NCBI GenBank assembly: GCA_023053575.1
Contig: JAKZAP010000001.1
Location: 18,680,533 to 18,744,532, forward strand
Length of the DNA stretch: 64,000 nucleotides
Direction: 5' to 3'
DNA from: Branchinecta lynchi
Taxonomy: Eukaryota > Arthropoda > Branchiopoda > Anostraca > Branchinectidae
The stretch's first letter is position 1. Every line of letters begins with the position of its first letter. The notes below the pieces were generated by a model. It was not told the origin of the DNA and made no database searches. It worked only from the letters and a program-made list of their open reading frames with translations. The position numbers and the translations under genes are program-made. Of this stretch, positions 12,601-24,600 are shown piece after piece.

Positions 12601-15600
12601 CGAATTATTTGGATTCTGCAAAGTGATTTTTTTGTTTCACTATCTGCTCTAGTTATGACGTTCAGAATATCTGCGGCCGTCTCCACAGCACAAATTCTAC
12701 TATGACGCGAGAAATTTTAATCTCGACACAAACGCGGCTTTCCATTGGCAATGGCCTGAGATGGTGAAGATAGCTTAGTGTCTGAACCAACAAAAAAACA
12801 TAAATCTTTCTCGTAAGGCATACAACAAAAGTACAAGCGTATTGAGGTACTACAAATCACACGGGAAATCCCACTATTTGAAAATCGATTATTCGTCAAT
12901 AGCGGAACAATCAATTAACGCATTTTCAGCGGGTCTTCAAGCCAATTTAAGTGAATAAGTGATGGGTAACTAAATTGTCATATCCCAGCCCTTTTCGGTT
13001 AAACTTTCTGAGGCAGAAAATTGCAAAAGGTTGGTCTAAAACGGACTCCGGAAGAACCTAAGGCTAATAGGTAGGGGTAGGGAGATCTGGTTCAGATTAA
13101 GGATTGTAGCACCCAGCAAGTACCATTAACGGAGCAACACTGACGAATTAACCGAGAAAACAAAAATAAAGGCCGTCCATTAGGAAGAATAAATTACCTT
13201 GGCTGGGCTTGTTATCAAACGGATAAGAGGCTACAAGAGCACCACCATGAAGACTAGCAGACAAAACGAACTGTATATCTTTAAGCCAATCCTGAACTGC
13301 TTGAACTTCAGGCTGCGTTTGGCGTGTGTTCTGCCGGAAGTAGTCTGGGAAGTTCCGGTTCAGGTCATAGCCTCGGATGTTGTATCTGCAGAACAAATAA
13401 CATTAGCAGATCTACAAGTCGAGGTGGAGAACGGTGATGGACTTTTAAATATACAAGGATACACTGCCCGTCATGTCGCCTGTGGGTGCATCGTCCCCAA
13501 TCGGGGCGCTATGGTCGTAAAGCTTTGGGCTGTTTGTACAGAACCTTCTGTGATCCTTCTATACTATTTTGTTCTGGTGTCATTATTGTCCTGCGAAAGA
13601 AGGATATCGACATGAGGAGATCGTGTTATATGAATATGCGGAGCGCCTGCTCCATTTGTCAGAATTACGTCATAAACATTCACTGACGGAGAATTTAAAA
13701 ACAATTAAAGATACAAGTATTACCCTTTTGGATGTTTCCTCGTCGCTTTAAAAAATCATGGGCAACTGGGACCAACTACCGCACGACGTCATCCACTGGT
13801 TCCTGGCCGGAGGTTTTAGTGTTTTTTCTATGTGCCTTCGATGGGTTCTATTTATTTTCTTTCACTTACTGATCAATTCCAGGAAGGGCTGCAGATCTGG
13901 TGTGCATGAAAAATTACATGAAGGTATACCCCAGGGAGGACTGTCGAGAGCCCCTACACACCGACACCATTGTATACCAACACAACCAGCGCGACGCACA
14001 AATACCTGCATACACGACTGGATTCCATGTCAATGCGACTGTTGACCAACGATCGAATATTTGTTTTTCTCAAGTAGCGTTTATACGGACAAGAAATCCC
14101 GTCGAGTAGAAAGGAATTCCGGTCGACTCGAAAGGATTCCGTTCGTGAAGACGACTAGAAAAAAAGGCTAGGACGAAAATCCTTTCATGATGAAAGGAAT
14201 TCCGGTCTACTTGAAAGGAATTTCGTCGGCGGAGCTGATAAAAAGACAAAAAAAAAGTCTAGCTAGCTTTTGAGAACAATAGTAATCAGTACTGATGTCA
14301 TAAATGCTCTCAAAACATGTGTTTATTGTCTAGTGAATTTATTTTTGTCAAATTTTCTGGTTTCAAGAGTGAATTTTTTTCCCTCTGCGTGTAAACACAA
14401 TCTTGTCACTGAGATCGGATTCAGTTCAAGTTTTCCTGTACTTGGAAACGCAGCATCAGCTAGGAACAATGCTCTGAACATTCATTCTACTCCCCTCTGA
14501 AGAAAGTGTGAAAACAAATCTAGTTTTTTTTTCCTTTTCAACGTCATGTGTAAATAATACTATTTCGAGCAGTAAGACGCAAACCACTAAAGGAGACACT
14601 TTCAGACAACGATTCAGCTGCCTGGACGAATGATGACAAAAAAACCACAAGTGAAAGCTGTCTCAAACAACAAAGAATCAATAGGCCTACCTGCCTTGTA
14701 CCCCACCGCAGTCACCTTCACGTGCGACTTCGAACCCATCCGGGTTCATGGCTGGGAGGATGTGTACGCGGGTGTTGTCAAGTAGCCATCTGACGTATTC
14801 GTCGCTGGGGTAGTTCACGGTCAGGTACTGTAAACGAGAGGGAAAATAAGAAGGAAGAATCCAAGAACAGACGACCAGGTTTTCCCGGCTGGATTTTCTG
14901 AAGTTTCATCGCAATACTGTAGACAAGATGAGGATCGAGCGAACGTGGGCTGGAATTCCCTCCAGGATTTTTTGCATCGTAATTAGTTCCATAAGAAATT
15001 TCAAAATACTAACGATGAAAATACAAAAAATCTTGGATCGTTTCCGCACCATAACAGTTGATCGAAACTAAAACTTTTTTGTTTACTTTATATTCCTTTG
15101 AAAGACTTTCTGATTTTCGGACACATATAGTCTGCTCTTCCTTTGAGTAAACTGTCAGAAGTTTCATAAGAGAAAATACAAGGATGCGCATTTTCAATAG
15201 ACAACACTTGGGATGTAATCTGTTGTGATAGCAAGCATTGCCAGGACCTGAAAAACCGCGGAAGAGTATCTGCTGACTTTTTTGTTTGTCGTCATGATAT
15301 CGGAAAAGTCGGCAAGATGCTTTTCTGGCGCGTTTTTTTGCCACTTCCTGGGAATGCTTGTCACGCATATATAATCAGAGGCGTTACTAGCCAAAATTTT
15401 TGGAGGGGGGACGAGGCATTTACCGACTGGCTGGTAATTTTTACCGACTTTTTTTGCAGAGAAAACGACTGTTTTCGACAACAAAAATTACATTTTTGAA
15501 AAAAATCGACTGATTTTCAGAAAAACCCACTGATTTTCAGAAAAACCGATTATTTTGACGAAAAATCGACCAATTTTCAGAAAAAATTTCGCGCCGACTC

Positions 15601-18600
15601 AAGTTATTTTTTACTGACTGGCCGACAGAATTGGGGGGGGGGGGGGGCACCCCCCCCCCCTCCCCCCCAGTCGTGACGCCCCTGCATATAATGCTTAACG
15701 TGCTCAAATCACAACAGTTACATCCCAAAGGTTGTCTGTTGAAACAGCGCATCCTTATCTTATCTGTTAGAAGACTGCTGACAGTGTGTAGCGGTCTGCG
15801 GTCTGCAGTCTGTAGACTGCTGTAGACCTTCAACCCTGTTATCTGATGTGTAGTTTAATTTATGAAACCAATAAGGGTTGTCCCTATTAGCCCCCGCCTC
15901 AGGATAAATTGAACGCTGTGACGAGGAGTTCAAGAACTAACTGAACTGGCATAATGGGAAGTCACTTACTTCCAAAATGTTATAAATGCCGAAAATGTCA
16001 ATCAGTTTAAAGCAGGCGTCACCTGGCTGAAATTTAATTTAGTGTACTCAGTGTCTCGAGAAATTAACAGAGGCGAAAGCCTTTTTACTGCAGTTATATT
16101 ATTATTATTATAAAAAGAAAATTCTTTTATTCAGGGAGCGGACTTAATTTTAAATACATGTATTTTGTCACTATTACTACAACAGGATAAAGCTGGTTAC
16201 CTGGATCAAGTGAAGAAGCATTTCTCGTCCAACAGGTTCATTACCATGGATATTCCCAACGTATTTCACATCGGGCTTCAGTGGCACGTGAACGCGGGGG
16301 GTTGACGAAATAGCTAGGACCCATAAATCCCGACCTATCGAACAAGATAACGGTTAGCTAAAAAAAAACCGAAGAAAATTTCGTCTACCACTTTATCCAT
16401 ATTTTCAAGTCCTGCATGTGAGATCTTGTATCAAATATGTAAACAAAAGCGAAAGTTAACCCACATGTTGCTTTGGTAACATACAAATACCATGTAGAAA
16501 ATAAACTACGTCATGACGAATTTTAGGATCGGAGTATGCTAAAACTGGGTTTGCAAGATATTTTCTAAGCATACATACCTATGCATGGTGTTTCTTAGCA
16601 CCGCCTGCCTTGCATCTATTTTCCTACTTTTTATGGACTTGCTGAGAATACCCAACGAAAAAGTTACTCAACTAAAAGTGCACATGAATGCTCAAGAAAA
16701 CGAGTGAGCACACTATCCAAGTCGTGAGTACACAGCCTTACTACCAGTGTTGTGTCAAGTACTTATATTTGTTACTAAAGTACAAGTGCCAAGTACTCCA
16801 GGAATTCTTACTTAAGTAGAGCTATAAAGTTCTTCTAAAAAAACTACTTAAGTAATAAGTACTTTTAAAAAATACTTGAGTACTTAAGTTAGGGTTATTA
16901 CAGTCCGTTTGTAAAAGAAAAATGCCTGATCAAAAGATCAACAACGAAAAACGACTGACGTTACTATCCTAAGTGAAGGCAAACATCAAATCAAGTCTTT
17001 AGGATCCCAAAAGTAGTAACGGGAAACCATAATTGCGTTTTTGCTGATACCATAGTATCTGTTACCACGGTAACTGCCAACTGGATCTGGAATTAGTCGT
17101 TTTTGCAGTTATCGTGGTATCTGATATACGGAGCTCTGCAAAAACTACTATTGCTGAAATTGCACTTCTCGAAGTCATTCCAAAAGATAAACAGATATCC
17201 AGTTACAGCACAAAGTGCTAAACTTCTTTCTCATCAATCTGACAAAATTTGATGAAAGCGAGATGACGTCTCAGATACGACGGTCGGACCGTAGTGTCTG
17301 AATATCTGAACCTCGTTTTTGTTGCAATCGCGCTGCCACATCGCTGCTGCAGCACTTCTTTGCTTTTGCCCAATATGCGTTTTTGGATTCACTTTCTTCT
17401 TGGTTAAAGCGGCAGCGCTGAAGCATCTTGCAGGGAAGCACGGACTTGGTCGGGGAGCAAGTCCGTGATTCTCGAGAAGCACTGCCGTCTTCCTCGGAAG
17501 CGCTGCAGTGCTGTAGTGATGTAGAAAGAATCAGTCCGGAATCGGCCGAGAAGTGAACCTACAGCATGCAACAAAAACGAGGCTCTGATACCACGATAAC
17601 TGGCCAGATACCGCGATTACTACAAAAACATCTATTGACCGTGGTATCGATACCACGATAACTGCAAAAACGACTTTAGATCATGGCATCAGATACCATG
17701 GTATCAGCAAAAACGCAACTCATGACTTCGTTAAAGTGTGACTGCCCGTCTGTCCGTCTCTTAGAAGCATAACTCTTGAAAGGGTTAGGTAAGCTAATTT
17801 GTTCAAACTTGGTGTTGGGGTCCTTCTCAAAGTACAGGTCATTCGCTGGTGGACCCCGAGCCCTCTATTTACGAGTAAGGAGGTAAGGAGGATAGCTTAC
17901 TATTTAAAGTGTTGGAGTGGGTTTCAAGCAAAATTTATTTATGGATGAGAAACAAGATGAAAACTACATTAAATTTGTTTCGTCCCAGAAAATTACATCA
18001 CACGAAATCTGGCGAAAAAACGACTTATCGGTACACTGTAAAAAGTTTCTCTGAGTAAGGATTAAAGATGAATGCAGTATTTACTACTGGGTTTAACCTT
18101 ATCTGTACTGGGATAAGAATAATCTGAATTAGGCATTATCTTATCTCAGGAGAGACAAAATTAATCCCAGTAGCAAATACTGCAAGATTTGTTTTACAAT
18201 GTAGTGCTTATAATTCCTGGATCAAGTGGTTCGAATTTCGATAATAGGAGAGTCTGATTTCTCTTGTTTACTGGGCTTGGTCGATACTACGGACGAAGTC
18301 AGGCAAAAACCCGAAAATCGGTAGGCCTCGTGTTTGGTCTTTATATGGTGCTATGAGTTTCGGATTCGCCAAAATTCAGTGAGCACGGGAACTTTCATAA
18401 GTTCTAACAATATATCTGTCCAGTTGTTCGCGTCTGTATAGGGCTATACTACATTTTACAAAGTTTCTCCGAGTATTAAAGTTAACTGCAGTATTTACTA
18501 CTTGGATTAAACTTATCTCTACTGAGTTAAGATCCATCCGAATTAGAGATAAGATTATCTTTCTAGAGACAAGATTAATCCCAGTCGCAAATACTGCAAG

Positions 18601-21600
18601 ATTTTTTTTTACAGTGTAGTGCAGAAAGAATTACTGGATCTGTGGTGTCGGTTCAGATTCAGCAAAGTTAACATACTGCTGAACGTCGAATTTCACTGTC
18701 ATGAAATTACTTGAGTACTGAAGTACCGTCTATTTTTTACTTAAGTACGAGTATTAAGTACTTCGGAAATTTTGTACTTACGTAGAGCCCAAGTACTACG
18801 ATTTTTTACTTAAGTATTTCCCAACCCTGCTTACTACGTCAATTGTAACAGGCTACAATCCAATTCTTCTAGTAACTTTCACTTTCTTTGGGATTCCCAG
18901 ACCATTTTCAAACGCCAAAACTTTCCGTTTCATAGTGACGGTACCGAATTACTGATCTAAAAAGTGGTTAATCAAAACAAAGAGAGAAATCTACACTTCC
19001 GCCAGTAGTTTTTGGACGATTCATTTCAACTCGTGTTCTTCTATAAGAAAATTTCCACAGATACGGTTCAGGCTCAATGTACCGAATCAACAATCAATCT
19101 ACATGCAGAATACCGGTGGCAGAAATGACATATCATATGCGGAAGGCCCACTGACCCATATTTCCGGATTATGTCATACGAGGAAAAACAAAGAAGAATG
19201 TCGGGAATAGAACCTGCAGAAGCTGAGAGAAGACGAGCGCTTGGCGATCGCGTACTGGAATTCATGCCAGCATCATCGTTATTCGGTACGGAAGGATTCA
19301 ATGTTTCCAGAGAAAATAAGATGAGAAAACAATCAATCAATCAATCAATCAAGTTTAATCCGAATAGCTAAAAGCTAGAAAAGGAATACAAATTTGCAAA
19401 ATACACAGACACACAAGAAACAAAGTAACTAATACACTTACAAGAAATTACCAGAAATAAATGATGGAATGAAACTACCTAAAAATTGGGTAGAAGAATT
19501 AGCGGGATATGGGGAAAACTTATTGCCAGTATTCCTCTCGGACCGACGCACGGAAGACGGGAGGGGAAGGGGGAATAGATGGGTCATCTGGGGACAACAC
19601 GTTATCTTAGATCCAAATTTGTTTGAAAGAGTATTTCTACGTACAGATAATTTAGGAATGTCAAGTTTAATGAGAGCCTCTTCGTATATAATGTTATGAT
19701 CACCCAGAATGATTCTCATGGCTCTCTTTTGGACATTTTCCAGGCGATCAGAGAGCTCTGCAGAAAGAGAAGAATGCCAAACCGGTGAAGCATATTCTAA
19801 ATGAGGACAAGATCGTCTGCCCCTGCCATAATGGATGAAACTCAAAAGTGGAAGCTGAGGGTTCGTTCCAGCTCCACTTCATAATTACTCGGAATAACTA
19901 TATACGTGTGATCTCACAAACTAACTACTGCCTGAAACGGTCAACGTTACTACGGGACGAGACAACGCGCGAATCTTGAATGTAAGACGACATGGTGACC
20001 GCATGGGCAAGGAGGAACAGAAAAACTCTGTTAGTCTTTGCTGCAAAAGAACGGCTTGATACTTATTTTGAAATAGATTCTTCAAGTGAAGGAGCCGAGG
20101 AGCTAATAGAGAGATTGCACCCTACCCTACGAAAACGGATATTGCTACACCATCATCACGGGATCATAACAACAAAATTTAACATTGGGAGGTATAGGAC
20201 TTTCAACTTTGAAATTAAATTATCCGCATTTCATCATCATTTTGAGCCAGGGACTTGCTGGAAACGTTAATTGGGCTATTCCTTAACCGTATAATTCTAT
20301 TTTTGCAAAAGAGTTTCCATGGAAGTAAGAGCCTGAAGGCTTCAAAGTTTGAACACAAAAACGGAGCCTCGAATCATATTGGTCGGCGATGACGCGGGTT
20401 TGAAAAAATGTGTCATAACCGACCAATCGGACGAGGCTCCGTCTTTCTTTACAAACTTTGACGCCTTCAAACTCTTACTTCCATGGAAACTCTTTTGCAA
20501 AAATAGAATTATACGGTTAAGGAATAGTCCAATTAACATTTCCAGCAAGTCCCTGGCTCAGAATGATGATAAAACGCCGATAATTTAATTTCAAAGTTGA
20601 AAGTCCTATACTTCCTAATGTTAAATGTTTTCGTTACGATCCCGTCCGTTTTCGTCGGGTACGGTGCAATCTCTCTATGGACGAGGTGCTTTAAGCTTGT
20701 TAATTGAGCCGTGCCATTGACTATGCCCGTTAATTCTTTGTCTCTATTCCGGTTTTGTCTTTTTGGTGGCTAAATCCTAATTTTCACAGAATTGTTTCCT
20801 ACCCGGAATCGCAACAATTTTTCCTATTCCCGTGCAAATTTGGAAGCACATTGTCTGATCAGGAAAGAACGCTCAAGACTCGAGAATCAAGAAGCCCATG
20901 ATGTCATAACCGGTTTCATATTTTCATCAAATCAATTGCCAGTTACCTATCCTACAATATAAACAGTGCAAAATATTACAGGTATTTGGCATTAATTCCT
21001 GCCAAACAGTCCCAATCATGTCACCAGACCGACTGGTAAACCGTCAACGAGGTTTACTAGAAATCATTTCTGTGTGTTAATCAATGAATTTCATTTAAAG
21101 AGAAGCTAAAGACCAAATACAGCTGAAAAACACAAAATAATATCAGCAATTACACTTTGTCTCACTTTGTTGCCCCAAGTTCACTTCTCAGGACGGCTTT
21201 TGGAAAGTGAAAGTTAGCTAAAGATGGTCGGCTGTCTGGGTCAGCCTGTCGCACTATTATGCCGACGCAACCTTCCGTAATTCCGCAGTCGCTCCATAAC
21301 GCCTGTATTAAGAATCTTTGAGCCACGAGACCCGAAACTGATATGGTGTATTCTCCCCCCCCCCCCCCCCCGGTTAACGATATCTCACTGAATTTCAATA
21401 CTTCCCTTGTTTTACTTTACGCTACCAACGACTGGTTTCCCCTATTTTTGCTAGTAGTCAACGGGCCTGGAGAAAGGCTTAAACCACCCAAAGCCGTGAA
21501 TAAAGCAGGATTAAAAAGCAGAGCCTGGTTCTAATTTTGTTTAGTAGTCTACTCTTCCCGTTACACCGGAACAGACTATCGTCGCAAGTCCTTGACTGTC

Positions 21601-24600
21601 CGCATGATACATTCAAAACAAACTTACGTCATTATCACAGATTCTTTCACTCAAAAATATTCTGACGTCGCGAAACTTATATGACGCATAGAAACGTTAC
21701 TTGACAGGCACAAAAACGCCGCCCAAAGTCACCGGAGACGGACAAGAGGCTTTTGTTTCTTAAGATACCAAGACATGTGACATTCAAAAGTTATCCTTGT
21801 GTTAAAGAGAACAAGAGCTAGAAGCTCACATGGCACTTGCAAAGTTGGGTCACAGGATGACTGTGGGAATTTGTCAACTCGTGGGCTTATTGTAACCCTT
21901 ACTTGTGGGCAAAACCCTTAAGGCATGAATTCCATAGGCCCTTGGGGATCATGAAAATTAGTCGAAAGACTATCGTCCCTTTGCGGTGACGATGCGCATT
22001 TTAAAGGGCGTAGAAATTCACTTATATGCAAAATACCCAAGGCAGAAATGATCATGGGCCCTTGGGGATCATGAAAATCTGTCGTTATGTAAATAGTATT
22101 TTTTTTTTACACTTTGCAGTAGCCTATGATGCGCACTTTAAAGGGATTAGTTTGTAACACTTTAAGGGGGTTAGTTTGTAAGTAAAACCCTTGTGGCACA
22201 AATGAACTCCCTCCACCCTGAGTGTGTCACAGAATTTCCGGCTACCCCCTCCAACTCCCCCAAAGTTACCGGATCCGGTTCGGACTCGAAATGCCACATC
22301 TGAGACACGAGGTCTTTCCAAATATCAAGTTTCATAAAGATCGGACAACACCTTCGAAAGTTACACATACATCAAGATTCCGGTTTCTCCCTCCGTCCAC
22401 CCCCCCAGGATGGTCGGATCGAAGAAACTTCTGTTCTTAAGTAAATATGGTCAAATCCCTGACAGGCCTGACAAGTTTCATCGCCTAGCACATCTACAAG
22501 GACCTTAACTCGGTATCGCCGGAATTCCGGAAACCCTCCCCAACTCCTCCCACAGTGCAGGGATCATGTCCGATCTTGTCGACTATGCATCTCGGGCTTG
22601 TGCTAGTTCTTCCCACCAAGTTTTATCACGATATCTCCACTCTGAGCGTGTCACATGATTTCCGGTTTCCTCTTCCCAACTCCCCTAAATGCTACCAGAT
22701 CCGGTCTGGAGCTGAAGTATGACATCTGATATATGGTTTCTTTCGACAAATCAAGTTTCATTAGGATCCGATCCCCCGTTCAAAAGTTATGAATATCTCG
22801 ATATTCCGGATCCCCCCTCCCTTCACTCCCCCACGATTGTCAGATCAGTCGCGAAGTGACTAATTTCAAGTAAGTTTTGTCGGGTCCCTAATATGCCTTC
22901 CAAGTTTCATCCTCCTAGCACATCTGGAAGTAGCCTAACTCGTGACTACCGGACTGACCGACCGACGGAAAAGCGATCGGTATATGGCACTTGGCTGGAC
23001 GGCAAGTGCCATAAAAAGATAGAAGGAAACCATGCCCGCGTAATATACATGTCCGAACTAAAGAACCATTCTTAATAACTTTTCGTTAGGTTATTTTCTG
23101 CTGATACTATTACATATAGGGTCTTTTCTGACAGCATATCTTTTCGAAGTTCGAAGTCTTAACTTGCCTTGTACCGACTTTCCGATAGAGTAGAGGTGTG
23201 TAATCTGGGGGTACGTTGCAGCCACTCCCTGAAGATACGCTGTCAGCTCGTCATAGTTGTGGTAGCGATATTCCAAGGGTTTGAGCCTGACCCCTGTCGG
23301 AGGGCCGTCAATAACTCGTCTAAAAATAATGGCGAATCAGTTTATTTACATTGTATTATACAAAATAATAAATAAGTGTTGGCAGGATAGTCGTACGGTG
23401 GTGATTGCACGTCACAACGCGGTCATCGGCTGCAAGTATAAACATATGGTTAATAACAGTCGTACAACTGAAATATCTAACATGTGTGCCAAGACATTGT
23501 TGACCGCGTTTAAACAGTTATGTCAGCGGATTTTGCGATATTTTGGCGCTTCTTGACAAGGCTCCTCTTCATGTAGAAAACGAAACTGTGATAAAATAAT
23601 AGCAACTACAAGTATCTGATTTTGGTGCACGATGAAAAATCTGTCTCAAAATAGTACTATGAAGTAGTACAAAAAAGTTGCATGCAGCACTAACTATGCT
23701 ACTACGTGCTTCTACTTCAAGGCTATCGTGTTACTGCATACTATATGCTACTATTAGCAAGACTGGATGCTACTATGGCAAGACAGGATGCTACTGGATA
23801 CTACTACATAAGATTGGACCGGTCTGAGGCACATTAAATGATAGTATTCTTTGCTATTACATGGTATTACATGCAACGTTTTCGTACTACTACCATACTA
23901 CTACGCAAGCTACAAATTTTTCATCGGGTGAGTTTATTCGTAGGCATTGCTCAGAGTTAAAGGACCCATATTGCTTATTCTACTTTTTATAATATACCTA
24001 GCTCCCATACAGAATAATAAGTTTCTAAAATTTCCATCTTTCTTCACTGTCTTGTTTTGTGCCTATGAATTTTTAGCTCTTTTTTCGCCTTGCCGAGTTT
24101 TGCCCGTCACACAGTAAAACTTTTGCCGGAATCTTCAGCGTCCACTGATAACTCTTCACACATAAGGATCTCAGAAGCTTCTGTTTATTACTTCGTTTAT
24201 TTGCTCAGTTTTCCCACTTTTTAACCACGGCGCGTTCAGTTTTCAAATGTTCTGCGCCTAGCCGCCGCGTCGGAGAGCAGGAAGGCTGGACATAATCGAC
24301 CAGCGCTAACAAGATAATCGCTAGTTTCAGGTGGAAAGTAATAGTATATTCGAAAACATTTTTTTCTGATCCATTTCAGAGGGAAAAGATCATTTCTAGT
24401 AAGAGTTGTGCTTTAAAGTTGGGGCTGAGATTTCATTCTGGACACGGCTTCTGATAGTACTCACTACCAGAAACATGGAGCACCACTTTATAATAATAAT
24501 ATAATTGCAGTAATAAGGCTTTCGCCTCTATAAATGTGAATTCTCTATTTCCTCTATTTATGTGAAAGAAAAGCCCAAACCAAAGTCATCAGAACGCGGA

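Larger units (their letters stand above)
16745..18829. mobile_element. Non-autonomous hAT-like transposon, 2.1 kb, host of nested insertions
   Basis: Ends CAGTGTTGTGTCAAGTACTT and AAGTATTTCCCAACCCTG are hAT-style inverted termini with many ACTTAAGTA motifs. Flanked by an exact 8-bp duplication CTTACTAC (16,737-16,744 and 18,830-18,837). No transposase ORF. Sits in carboxypeptidase intron 2. Confidence 0.9.

Noticed and set aside
20349..20588. 79-codon ORF in the fold-back
   Set aside because: The opposite arm gives a mirror ORF; both are by-products of the inverted repeat.
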